Of a stretch of 64,000 nucleotides of DNA, positions 42,038 to 49,450 are shown in pieces. The notes below the pieces were generated by a model. That model had not been told where the DNA came from, made no database searches, and saw nothing but the letters and a program-made list of their open reading frames with translations. The stretch spans positions 248,001-312,000 of the forward strand of contig NZ_JAJJNF010000005.1 in assembly GCF_021245805.1 (NCBI RefSeq). The letters are read 5' to 3'. Source of the stretch: Mangrovimonas futianensis. GTDB taxonomy: Bacteria; Bacteroidota; Bacteroidia; Flavobacteriales; Flavobacteriaceae. The position numbers were made by a program, and so were the translations under genes. Each line of letters begins with the position of its first letter. Positions within the stretch are counted from its first letter, which is position 1.

Positions 42038-42676
42038 ATGTCAGGAATACTCGATATACTGAATAGCGATTTAGGCCAATCCATCATCAGTGGTGCTGCC
42101 AACCAAACCAATCAACCTCAAGATAAAACCGCCAGCGTGCTTACCATGGCACTACCCGTCATGATGCAGGCCATGAAACGAAATGCTTCTTCTCCTGAAG
42201 GTGCCGCCAATTTGTTAGGTGCCCTCAACAATAGTAAACACGACGGAAGTTTATTGGACAACTTGGGAGGCTTTTTTGAAGGAGGTGTCAATGATAACAT
42301 GTTGGAAGAAGGTAGCAAGATTCTGAACCATGTTTTGGGAAGCAAGCAACAAGGTGTTAATAAATTAATTGGCGACAAATCTGGAATGGATGCCAACCAA
42401 GTAGCTGAAATCCTTAAAGTGGCCGCCCCTATCCTATTGGGATTATTAGGAAAACAAACACGGCAAAACAACGTATCTAGTCCTGCCGGTCTAGATGATT
42501 TGTTGGGAGGTATGATCAAAGGTAATTCTGGTGATAACGAACAATCCTTCTTGGAAGCCATCTTAGATGCCGATGGTGATGGCAGTGTGGTTGATGATGT
42601 AGCCGGTATGGTTTTGGGGTCTAGTAAAAACAAAGGTGGGCTTGGTGGGCTTCTGGGTGGTTTATTTGGAAAATAA
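42038..42676 (+). CDS. DUF937 (YidB-like) protein
   Basis: The 212-aa protein starts MSGILDILNSDLGQSIISG and has two helical repeats typical of DUF937 (TMALPVMMQAMKRNA; VAAPILLGLLGKQT). Near residue 178 it contains LDADGDGSVVDD, an EF-hand-like DxDxDG calcium loop, and the C-terminus is Gly/Leu-rich (GGLGGLLGGLFGK). Function is unknown. It stands between two terminators, so it has its own promoter. Confidence 0.88.
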   Translation: MSGILDILNSDLGQSIISGAANQTNQPQDKTASVLTMALPVMMQAMKRNASSPEGAANLLGALNNSKHDGSLLDNLGGFFEGGVNDNMLEEGSKILNHVLGSKQQGVNKLIGDKSGMDANQVAEILKVAAPILLGLLGKQTRQNNVSSPAGLDDLLGGMIKGNSGDNEQSFLEAILDADGDGSVVDDVAGMVLGSSKNKGGLGGLLGGLFGK

Positions 42677-42701
42677 ACATTACTCTATTTAAAGTTAAAA
42701 T

Positions 42702-42727
42702 GGAGGCTCTTATGAGTCTCCTTTTTT
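42702..42727 (+). terminator. Rho-independent terminator after DUF937 gene
   Basis: An 8-bp stem GGAGGCTC / GAGTCTCC (one G-U pair) with a 4-nt loop and six T residues. Confidence 0.8.
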
Positions 42728-42758
42728 ATATGTAATAATGAATGTGGTGTTCTTGAGC

Positions 42759-42959
42759 TTAAGAAAATATAATTGCTAAAGAGGCACCAATTATCACGGT
42801 TGCTAGAATACCGATGGCTCCATTAAAATCCATATCATCATTTAGAAATTCTTTGAAACTTTTATCTGAACCCCATAATCTAGAAACTGCCCACCTTATC
42901 GCAGCACCCGGATATTGAAACAGCGCATAAACTATTACTTCAATAATGAATTCTCTCAT
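42759..42959 (-). CDS. Small membrane protein of unknown function (66 aa)
   Basis: The protein has an N-terminal amphipathic or membrane segment (FIIEVIVYALFQYPGAAIRW), a polar middle (SDKSFKEFLNDDMDFN) and a C-terminal hydrophobic helix (GAIGILATVIIGASLAIIF). No family is recognised. It has a clean ATG and stop and stands alone, so it is probably real. Confidence 0.6.
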   Translation of the reverse strand: MREFIIEVIVYALFQYPGAAIRWAVSRLWGSDKSFKEFLNDDMDFNGAIGILATVIIGASLAIIFS

Positions 42960-43029
42960 GTTTGATTAGACTTTTAAATCAAGAAAAATCTTGTAAATAA
43001 TTGCATCATAAACTTAGTTCAGAGTAGTT

Positions 43030-43536
43030 TTATTCTACATTTTCAGAATGTGTTTCTTTAGTGATCTTTGAATAATGACATCTTAATAGGTGCCACTTCC
43101 CATCTGTTTTTTGAAAGATCCAGGTTTCCTTGTACGGTGCATAAAGCTTCTCCCCTTCCGGCAATAAAAAAGTAGCCTCATTGACCACACCTACAAGAGC
43201 CCAATCTTCACCGCCTTCATACTCATATTGTGACAATGTCCGTTCTCTGGGATACCAAGGTTCGGTTGTTTTGATGATTTCCAACATCTCCTTGGCACTT
43301 GTTGTTACGCCACTATGGTGCACCAATTTGGTTTGAGGTGCCATCATTGCCTCCATCTGATCGTAATCTCTAGCATCAAAGGCTTTGAAAAAAGCACCAA
43401 CCATTTGGGTCACTGCTGCTGAATCTGTTTTACGAGTCACTTGAGGATCTTCATCTAGTATTTCATTCCCCTTCTTTTGTGTTGGGTTGTTACACGACAA
43501 AAATGCCAAAACAGGGATAAAAAATAGATATTTCAT
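43030..43536 (-). CDS. NTF2-like (SnoaL/DUF4440-type) lipoprotein
   Basis: The 168-aa lipoprotein has the lipobox AFLSC (Cys15) and a cone-shaped NTF2-like fold: VTQMVGAFFKAFDARDYDQM, then APQTKLVHHSG, and the final DGKWHLLRCHYSKI. Such domains bind small hydrophobic ligands or act as weak enzymes; here the role is not known. A 9-bp inverted repeat GTATTGAAT / ATTCAATAC (43568-43603) lies 32 nt before the start codon and could be its operator. Confidence 0.8.
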   Translation of the reverse strand: MKYLFFIPVLAFLSCNNPTQKKGNEILDEDPQVTRKTDSAAVTQMVGAFFKAFDARDYDQMEAMMAPQTKLVHHSGVTTSAKEMLEIIKTTEPWYPRERTLSQYEYEGGEDWALVGVVNEATFLLPEGEKLYAPYKETWIFQKTDGKWHLLRCHYSKITKETHSENVE

Positions 43537-43709
43537 GCTGGTATTGGTTTTGAGAATTAATGCTTTGGTATTGAATGTTCTCTAAAAAATGTGTATTCAA
43601 TACATAATCAAAAAAGCTACTATTAATTCTAGGGAGTTAGGCTTAAAACTAGCCAATAATTTTCTTTAAGAAAAGGAATTGCTTGATAATTAGTTGATTT
43701 TAATGAAAC

Positions 43710-44120
43710 CTATAAATAACTTCCAATATTATGTATTCTTCCTTTCAATTTATGCCTATTAAAATTACTTACTCGATTTTGATCTTGGCGGTTTAAAATG
43801 GCGTATATGAATACTGGAAATAGTAAAAAACCTACTACTGAATAAATTAAATAATGACTTGTTCCCGTTTTCAAAAAAGGATTAACCACTAAAAATATTA
43901 ATGGAGTCCCCATCAACAAAACCAAACCTGAAGAAATCTGTGCTAACTTAGAGGGGTTAGCAAATAATTCATCGACGTGGAACTTTGTTTCGGTTTTACA
44001 ACTCTTACACTTCAAGGTAACAAACTCTCCAATCCGCATAGCAAATTCAACTCGAGTATAAGCTTGAGTGATAAAGGGTATTTCAGATTGACACGATTGG
44101 CACTTTCCGAAAACTTTCAT
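43710..44120 (-). CDS. Zinc-ribbon membrane protein of unknown function
   Basis: The 136-aa protein has two Cys pairs, CQSC (residues 7-10) and CKSC (about 38-41), that would form a zinc ribbon, followed by two membrane helices (about 60-79 and 88-107) and a basic tail. No family is recognised. It is the last gene of a run of minus-strand genes of unknown function. Confidence 0.65.
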   Translation of the reverse strand: MKVFGKCQSCQSEIPFITQAYTRVEFAMRIGEFVTLKCKSCKTETKFHVDELFANPSKLAQISSGLVLLMGTPLIFLVVNPFLKTGTSHYLIYSVVGFLLFPVFIYAILNRQDQNRVSNFNRHKLKGRIHNIGSYL

Positions 44121-44209
44121 ATTCTTTATTTTACTTTATCACAAGATTAATAAAAAATCTTTTTAACCTCTTATTAGTGCTAATATTTACTTAGATTAAA
44201 ATTTTAACT

Positions 44210-44653
44210 TCAACAAAAGTGATTTCTAATCAAACTATAAGCTAACAGGACCGTTGCCACTGGTAGAAAGTTAAGAAAGACACTATAAATAATATAATAA
44301 TTTTTATGCTTCAAATCTCCTTTGTTATCAACCCAAATTCCATCTGACAATTCATGACGATATGTTTGATATGGTTCTTTGTCAAATAATTTTCTAAATA
44401 TAATGGTAGTCGCTTTTATAATATTTACTGTCAGGAACGGTGAAAAAGTGAGAAGGACGCAATTGATAGGACATAAATAATTCCAGCCCAATAATTCCAT
44501 AGTAATACCTCCAAGCCCTATAAATAAGAAATATTTCCTATACCAATTGTAACGTTTTTCATCCTTTAAGTCTTCTGAAGTAAAAATCACGAAAAAGGTA
44601 AGACCGATACAAATGAAAATTACCATGTAAAAATAGACTTCTGAAAGGGTCAT
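44210..44653 (-). CDS. Membrane protein of unknown function (147 aa)
   Basis: Four hydrophobic segments are visible (about 5-24, 38-58, 63-80, 121-140) with a polar loop containing YQTYRHELSDGIWVDNKGDL. I do not recognise a family. It lies 5 bp after the SseB-like gene and is probably co-transcribed with it. Confidence 0.6.
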   Translation of the reverse strand: MTLSEVYFYMVIFICIGLTFFVIFTSEDLKDEKRYNWYRKYFLFIGLGGITMELLGWNYLCPINCVLLTFSPFLTVNIIKATTIIFRKLFDKEPYQTYRHELSDGIWVDNKGDLKHKNYYIIYSVFLNFLPVATVLLAYSLIRNHFC

Positions 44654-44658
44654 GTTTT

Positions 44659-45435
44659 CTATCTCTTGTAAAAAGGTTGTGTTTCGGTTAAAAAATATTG
44701 AGATAAATCATTTTTTGTGTCCAATTGAATAAAGTCAATAATCCCTTCTTTAAAAATTCTTTCAGCCAAAGGACCAGCTTCATTGGTAACAGCCTTCATA
44801 GTTCCATCCATATCAAGTGCAATCATTAAATGTGGGCGCGTTTCGCTTTGCCCCATGCTTATGGCGGCCAAATATGCCGCTTTAACAAGGCCTTGTCTCC
44901 TAAACAAATCACTCATAGCATTTACCAATTCTGTTGGATAGGCTGCTGGTTGACCAATTTGGATCTGGGTATCCTCTTCAATCACTTTATCGTTACTTTC
45001 TTCAAAAATGGAACCATCCATCAATTTTTCGATTTCTTGAGGAATAAGTTCCTTACCATAGTCAGAATAAGGATTTAGAATCAAGGTGGCACCTTTGGTC
45101 ATTCCAAACAAATCCTGACCTCTAATGGCTAAATAAGGCACCTCCTCTTTAATGATGTCTTTATCAAAAATACGATTCGTTGATGTAAACACTGGAATTT
45201 GTCCATTTTCAAATGTAACTAAAGCCACGGTGCTATCTTTTTCCAATGTCTGCATCCCCTCTGAAATACCATGGTTACCATTGGTTAAAACAATAAGGTC
45301 ATTCCATAGTAACTTTTGATAAAACTGCGGTCTAGCCGATGCTTTTGTAGCAGCTTCCATTAAGGTTTTTTCCAATTCATTTTCTGGAAAACTGCTTCCT
45401 ATTTTCTTCTTTTTAAAGATGTCAAATAGTCCCAT
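44659..45435 (-). CDS. SseB-like protein
   Basis: The 258-aa protein matches the SseB (enhanced serine sensitivity) family: an N-terminal domain with ENELEKTLMEAATKASARPQ, a middle GATLILNPYSDYGKELIPQE, and a C-terminal SseB domain with RPHLMIALDMDG. The biochemical role is unknown; in E. coli over-expression raises serine sensitivity. The serC-serA operon lies about 3 kb away but no direct link is visible. No signal peptide. Confidence 0.85.
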   Translation of the reverse strand: MGLFDIFKKKKIGSSFPENELEKTLMEAATKASARPQFYQKLLWNDLIVLTNGNHGISEGMQTLEKDSTVALVTFENGQIPVFTSTNRIFDKDIIKEEVPYLAIRGQDLFGMTKGATLILNPYSDYGKELIPQEIEKLMDGSIFEESNDKVIEEDTQIQIGQPAAYPTELVNAMSDLFRRQGLVKAAYLAAISMGQSETRPHLMIALDMDGTMKAVTNEAGPLAERIFKEGIIDFIQLDTKNDLSQYFLTETQPFYKR

Positions 45436-45470
45436 TTTATAGTTTTTTCAGATGTTAAAACTTAATCCAT

Positions 45471-46202
45471 TTAATCACAATACTTCTTTTTTAATTCCTG
45501 GGCTTCCTCATAGGTGTTATACCCAATTAGCAGTAAACCTTCAGTGCAATTTATTCTACTAGCCTTCAATTGTTTGCCAACATATTCTCGGTACTCTTCA
45601 TATTTCCTGTAGCGTTCTGGAATTAATTTGATGGACTTTTTAGCATCAATATATTTCAATTTTTCATGAATGACCAATTCATAAATATTTCGCTCCAAAA
45701 CATTTTTATGAGATTCATTCTCAAGTTTAAAATTAAACATTCGTGTTTTTGATTGGTGGGTAATTTTCAAAGTATTACTAATTCCTAAACTTAGTTTCTC
45801 CGCAGGAGCTCGATTGGCTATATTAATTTTTTCATTGTAATAGGCATCAATAAACATTTCAAAATCAGTCAACTCTTCATATTTTATTTTCTCTGTATAG
45901 TTTAAAATCAATTCATCTGAACCCAATTCCAAAAAGCCAACTTTCTCATGTATGATTTTCTCAAAATCATAAAACTGATAAAATTGACTAAAGACCATAA
46001 CCAAACTCCCAATGACAATTAAAGTCCAAACTGGAGGAATTCCAGGTATGAAGTAATAGGTGTTTTTAAACAGGTAATAAAAAATCACTCCAAAGACAAG
46101 GAAAACAAATCCAGACAAGGCTAGGATTTTTGTATTAGAAATTTCATGTTTCACAATATGAAATATATAGGCTTTAAAAGTCATGTCATTTTTATAACCC
46201 AT
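45471..46202 (-). CDS. Two-helix membrane protein with beta-rich cytoplasmic domain
   Basis: The 243-aa protein has two membrane helices (about 28-48 and 57-76), then a region (about 90-170) alternating beta strands and basic helices that resembles a PH-like domain (GFLELGSDELILNYTEKI). The C-terminus is helical and charged. An ATG six codons further on (MTFKAYIF) is an alternative start. Function is unknown. Its layout recalls the protein between parE and parC, but similarity is only of arrangement. Confidence 0.6.
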   Translation of the reverse strand: MGYKNDMTFKAYIFHIVKHEISNTKILALSGFVFLVFGVIFYYLFKNTYYFIPGIPPVWTLIVIGSLVMVFSQFYQFYDFEKIIHEKVGFLELGSDELILNYTEKIKYEELTDFEMFIDAYYNEKINIANRAPAEKLSLGISNTLKITHQSKTRMFNFKLENESHKNVLERNIYELVIHEKLKYIDAKKSIKLIPERYRKYEEYREYVGKQLKASRINCTEGLLLIGYNTYEEAQELKKKYCD

Positions 46203-46253
46203 GGTTACAGTTGTAATTTATTAGGAATTTCTTAAGGCCAAATATCAGGATTT

Positions 46254-46898
46254 CTACCACACCTTTTCACTAATACCCATTAACTTTTTCATTACTTGAT
46301 TGTATCGATATACAATCCTTATTTTAGTTCTGTTTACTATACAACCAAAAAGGTATTCGTAATTCAAATCGTATTTTTCAGCTAACAGTTTATTTTTTTG
46401 AATGGTATAGTCGGATAAAAAACCGCCTGTACTGAAAAGACGTCGGATTCCGTTGTTGAAGTCTATATATGCCTGCTTTTCACTGTACTTATTATAGAAT
46501 TCCGGTTCAACTAAAGAATCACGATAAACAGCTAATTTTCTATCAGATATCCGAAGTTTTAAAGTATCGCTAAGTTCGTATGAGTCGAACTTAAAAATTT
46601 CATTGAAAAAATTTGAATGGTGGTTTACATTAATATGAATGGAATCATTCAAATACGTTCTAAATTTGAAAATCCCACTGGAGTCTGTTTCTAATTCAAA
46701 GAGTCTGTTTTTTTGTTTTATCCTAATCTTGTGTTTTCGGTTGGTCAAATTTTGAATTGTCCCGTCTGGAAAGGATTCTAAAATTTTGTATTCGCTTTCC
46801 ACCGACTTATAAAATTCAACTTTACCAACAATTTCCCTTTGTGAAAAAAGGAACTGTGGTATAACCAGACTCAATAATATGATAAAAAAAATTCTCAA
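46254..46898 (-). CDS. Secreted protein of unknown function (214 aa)
   Basis: A signal peptide (MRIFFIILLSLVIPQFLFSQ) leads a protein whose first half has a carboxypeptidase regulatory-like or transthyretin-like look (DGTIQNLTNRKHKIRI ... FKFRTYLNDSIHINVNHH). The C-terminal half is helical and basic. No family is recognised. It is likely the first gene of the minus-strand run 46898 to 43710. Confidence 0.6.
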   Translation of the reverse strand: MRIFFIILLSLVIPQFLFSQREIVGKVEFYKSVESEYKILESFPDGTIQNLTNRKHKIRIKQKNRLFELETDSSGIFKFRTYLNDSIHINVNHHSNFFNEIFKFDSYELSDTLKLRISDRKLAVYRDSLVEPEFYNKYSEKQAYIDFNNGIRRLFSTGGFLSDYTIQKNKLLAEKYDLNYEYLFGCIVNRTKIRIVYRYNQVMKKLMGISEKVW

Positions 46899-47280
46899 AA
46901 TAGGAGGAAGTCATTCTCTGTCTCTAAAAATACATTAATTTCTTACATTTTAACTACTAATATATTATGGAGACATTTAGAGGGAAACTAATATAATTTT
47001 GAGCAGGAAAATATTACTAAAGATATCTAAACTTCGAATTAGAGCTAGTTATTAAAACTAACCTTATAAGTTACAAAATATTATCCTAATATCATATGAT
47101 TTCCATCATCCGAAAATTACAATTAAAAGCTTAAATTCAAACGCTTTAAGCACAAGCTTTACTCCTTTTTAGAGTATAAAATGGCTAGGTATTTTATGTA
47201 CCGAATAAATCTTAACCAACTACCTTCCCGATCACCATTATTGGTACTATTCGATTTATTAATTTTAAATTTTTCAAAAA
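46899..47280. other. Intergenic region between divergent genes
   Basis: No gene is seen. A hairpin AAAGCTT (47126-47132) / AAGCTTT (47154-47160) and weaker ones ACTC / GAGT and GGTA / TACC lie nearby. Promoters of both divergent genes must lie here, but no TAnnTTTG box is convincing. Confidence 0.5.
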
Positions 47281-47922
47281 ATGAAGCGTTTAAATTTAAT
47301 TTGGATGGCCCCTATCTTATTGTTGATTTTCTTTTCTTGTTCTCATGAACAATTAGATTCTTATGAAGTTGCAAATAATGAATCCTTGCGAAAGGCTGAA
47401 CCTAGAGCCGTCACGGTACCATTTAAGGCAACGTTCTATACGCTTAGAGATTATTCCTTTGCACTTGACTGTTCTGCCTTTGGGTCTGAAAATCCAGAAG
47501 AAGATTTTGGTGCTCCCGGAAATTATCAAGTTGGTGGTGGAAATGGAACGCATTTAGGTGAATTTATGACAACCATCTCTTTTTGTGGTGGACCTAATTT
47601 CCAGTATCGTGCAGGAGAAGGTGTTTTTGTTGCGGCCAATGGGGATGAATTGTATTTCAATATTCCACCAACAGACGTTATCGGACAAATTTACCAAGTA
47701 TTTGATGACCCTCTCTACGAATTATGGTTTGGGGATGCCTTCGAATTTACTGGAGGTACTGGTCGCTTTGCTGGAGCAACTGGTAGTGGTACCACAGATA
47801 GTTGGGTGAATTTAATTGATGGAGGGTGGAGCAATTTCCCTGATGGTTTCATAGCTGAACATCAAACAGATCATGTATTTACAGGTACCTTAACATTTTA
47901 TCCAGGCGCCAATTCCAATTAG
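47281..47922 (+). CDS. Lipoprotein of unknown function, barrel-like
   Basis: The 213-aa protein has the lipobox LIFFSC (Cys20) and a Gly-rich beta core with GNYQVGGGNGTHLGEF and FTGGTGRFAGATGSGTTD, resembling small secreted beta-barrel proteins in which a Gly-rich GTGRFAGATG motif recurs. Function is unknown. It is monocistronic with a strong terminator. Confidence 0.7.
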   Translation: MKRLNLIWMAPILLLIFFSCSHEQLDSYEVANNESLRKAEPRAVTVPFKATFYTLRDYSFALDCSAFGSENPEEDFGAPGNYQVGGGNGTHLGEFMTTISFCGGPNFQYRAGEGVFVAANGDELYFNIPPTDVIGQIYQVFDDPLYELWFGDAFEFTGGTGRFAGATGSGTTDSWVNLIDGGWSNFPDGFIAEHQTDHVFTGTLTFYPGANSN

Positions 47923-47937
47923 AAAGTTATTACATTA

Positions 47938-47965
47938 TGGAGCTACCCCAGGTAGCTCCATTTTT
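47938..47965 (+). terminator. Rho-independent terminator
   Basis: A 10-bp perfect stem TGGAGCTACC / GGTAGCTCCA with a 3-nt loop and five T residues, 16 nt after the lipoprotein gene. Confidence 0.93.
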
Positions 47966-48089
47966 CTTGTATTAAGTAAAGTGTTGAAATTATTTAAATA
48001 ACCGCAAACAACTTATTCATAAGGCACATCATATTTCAAACAATATTCGACTACTTCTAATCAAATTTAATTTTCGTATTTTTAAACTT

Positions 48090-48539
48090 ATGAAACAATT
48101 ATATCTCATAGGAATACTTGTTATGTGCATTTGGGCTTGTGGTTCAACCAAATCCAATTCTAACCAGTCAATTACCCAAGTAGCCAAGGATTCCATTAAA
48201 ACTATTGAAAATGATACGGTAAGAATTGCTAATGAGGAAGTAGAATATGAAATCATTATTATTGAACCCGGTTTTAATACTTGGTTGCAATCTACTGCCA
48301 GACCTGAAGGTTTTTATACGCAGTCTTTCTTAGAAGGTCGAAACATTCAATATGTGACCGCTTGGAACCAAAGGGTACTTCAACCTCAAGTTTATAATCC
48401 CAGTCTTTATGAAATGCAAATCAATTACAGTCCAGGCATTGATTATGGCTATGATGTAAATTACAAACTTTATAATTATTTCATTTACTTTCAATTAAAA
48501 TACAAACAACAATTAACAGGAATAGTTCCACGTATTTAG
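48090..48539 (+). CDS. DUF6146-like lipoprotein
   Basis: The 149-aa protein has the lipobox CIWACG (Cys17), a linker rich in Ser, Thr and Asn, and a core with YEIIIIEPGFNTWLQS, EGFYTQSFLEGRN and YDVNYKLYNYFIYFQ, which I associate with flavobacterial DUF6146. Function is unknown. It is the first of a run of plus-strand genes leading to the TonB receptor; the next gene has a candidate promoter of its own. Confidence 0.7.
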   Translation: MKQLYLIGILVMCIWACGSTKSNSNQSITQVAKDSIKTIENDTVRIANEEVEYEIIIIEPGFNTWLQSTARPEGFYTQSFLEGRNIQYVTAWNQRVLQPQVYNPSLYEMQINYSPGIDYGYDVNYKLYNYFIYFQLKYKQQLTGIVPRI

Positions 48540-48541
48540 AC

Positions 48542-48549
48542 TATATTTG
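48542..48549 (+). promoter_or_regulatory. -7 box TATATTTG
   Basis: TATATTTG fits the consensus and ends 16 nt before the ATG of the next membrane protein gene, just after the lipoprotein stop codon. The -33 element is not clear. Confidence 0.4.
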
Positions 48550-48565
48550 CACCGCAATATAGCCT

Positions 48566-49060
48566 ATGGAAACATTCAAGAAAAATTGGGAAATTCAACA
48601 GAACTGGCAACTCATTTTTCCGTTTTTGGGCTTGGTTGGTTTGGGCTATAGCTCCTATAAATTGGCTGCAGCACTTTTTAAGCATTTAAACCTTCTATTG
48701 TTTATTTGTACAACTGTAGTTATCTTTTTCATACTACTAAGAGTCACCCTATTCTTATTTAAAAAATTGGAAAAAAAATGGATTTTGCAATACCGTTGGG
48801 AAATGATTAGGGTGTTTATCATCTTTGCCATGACCGGAACCTCTTCTGTCTTTGTCAGCCGACCCCTTATCAAATTCATAGGAATTACTAAAGAAAACTT
48901 AAATCCCTTGCTGTATTGGGTACTATACCTTATCATTGGGCTTATTTTTTACCAAATTCTATTGGTTTTCTTTGGATGGGCCTTAGGCCAGTTTAAATTC
49001 TTCTGGGAATTTGAAAAGAAAATGCTTAGACGATTTGGTTTAAAGCGATTTGTGGATTAA
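48566..49060 (+). CDS. DUF6787-like membrane protein
   Basis: The 164-aa protein has four membrane segments (about 17-36, 41-63, 85-103, 117-138), a conserved start ETFKKNWEIQQNWQLIFP and a central LQYRWEMIRVFIIFAMTGTSS. Flavobacterial relatives are DUF6787 proteins, sometimes mislabelled as diacylglyceryl transferase; no catalytic motif supports that. Its stop codon is directly followed by the GTG of the next gene. Confidence 0.7.
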   Translation: METFKKNWEIQQNWQLIFPFLGLVGLGYSSYKLAAALFKHLNLLLFICTTVVIFFILLRVTLFLFKKLEKKWILQYRWEMIRVFIIFAMTGTSSVFVSRPLIKFIGITKENLNPLLYWVLYLIIGLIFYQILLVFFGWALGQFKFFWEFEKKMLRRFGLKRFVD

Positions 49061-49396
49061 GTGGAAAAACTAAAGCAACATATCATATTTAAAATAGCGG
49101 CCCTAGGTCTGATCATTTTGGTGATGATGCCAGCTGCTATTAAGTTACACCACAGTTTGGAATCTAAGCACAAACATGAAGTTTGTCAAGGAGAACCACA
49201 AGCACACTTTCACACTTGGGATGTAGATTGTGATTTTCAAAAGTTTAAAATCACTCCTACTTTCACTCTTTCAGTATTTGAATATAATCTTCTTAAAGAA
49301 GAGCACAACCACGAACTGATTCTTTCGCAATACCAGTTCATAAGTGAGTTTCAGAAATCACATATCAGCCTACGCGGCCCACCTTTTAATAGTTAA
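49061..49396 (+). CDS. Small His-rich membrane-anchored protein upstream of TonB receptor
   Basis: The 111-aa protein starts with GTG directly after the preceding stop. Residues about 10-27 form a membrane anchor; the following periplasmic part is rich in His (KLHHSLESKHKHEVCQ, PQAHFHTWDVDCDF) with two Cys residues. It would be suited to bind a transition metal such as Zn2+, Cu+ or Ni2+. No family is recognised. It lies 54 bp before the TonB-dependent receptor gene, suggesting a linked role in metal capture. Confidence 0.7.
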   Translation: MEKLKQHIIFKIAALGLIILVMMPAAIKLHHSLESKHKHEVCQGEPQAHFHTWDVDCDFQKFKITPTFTLSVFEYNLLKEEHNHELILSQYQFISEFQKSHISLRGPPFNS

Positions 49397-49450
49397 TATT
49401 CGCCTCAAATCAATTTGAATCATTATTTACTATTAAACCCAATTATTTAA

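Noticed and set aside
42118..42633. 171-aa minus-strand frame opposite the DUF937 gene
   Set aside because: It arises from the repetitive Gly/Leu/Asn-rich coding sequence of the DUF937 gene and has Pro/Ser/Leu-rich low-complexity composition.
47353..47809. Alternative frames within the lipoprotein gene at 47281
   Set aside because: Overlapping frames on both strands have no homology-like pattern; the lipoprotein has a clear lipobox and terminator.
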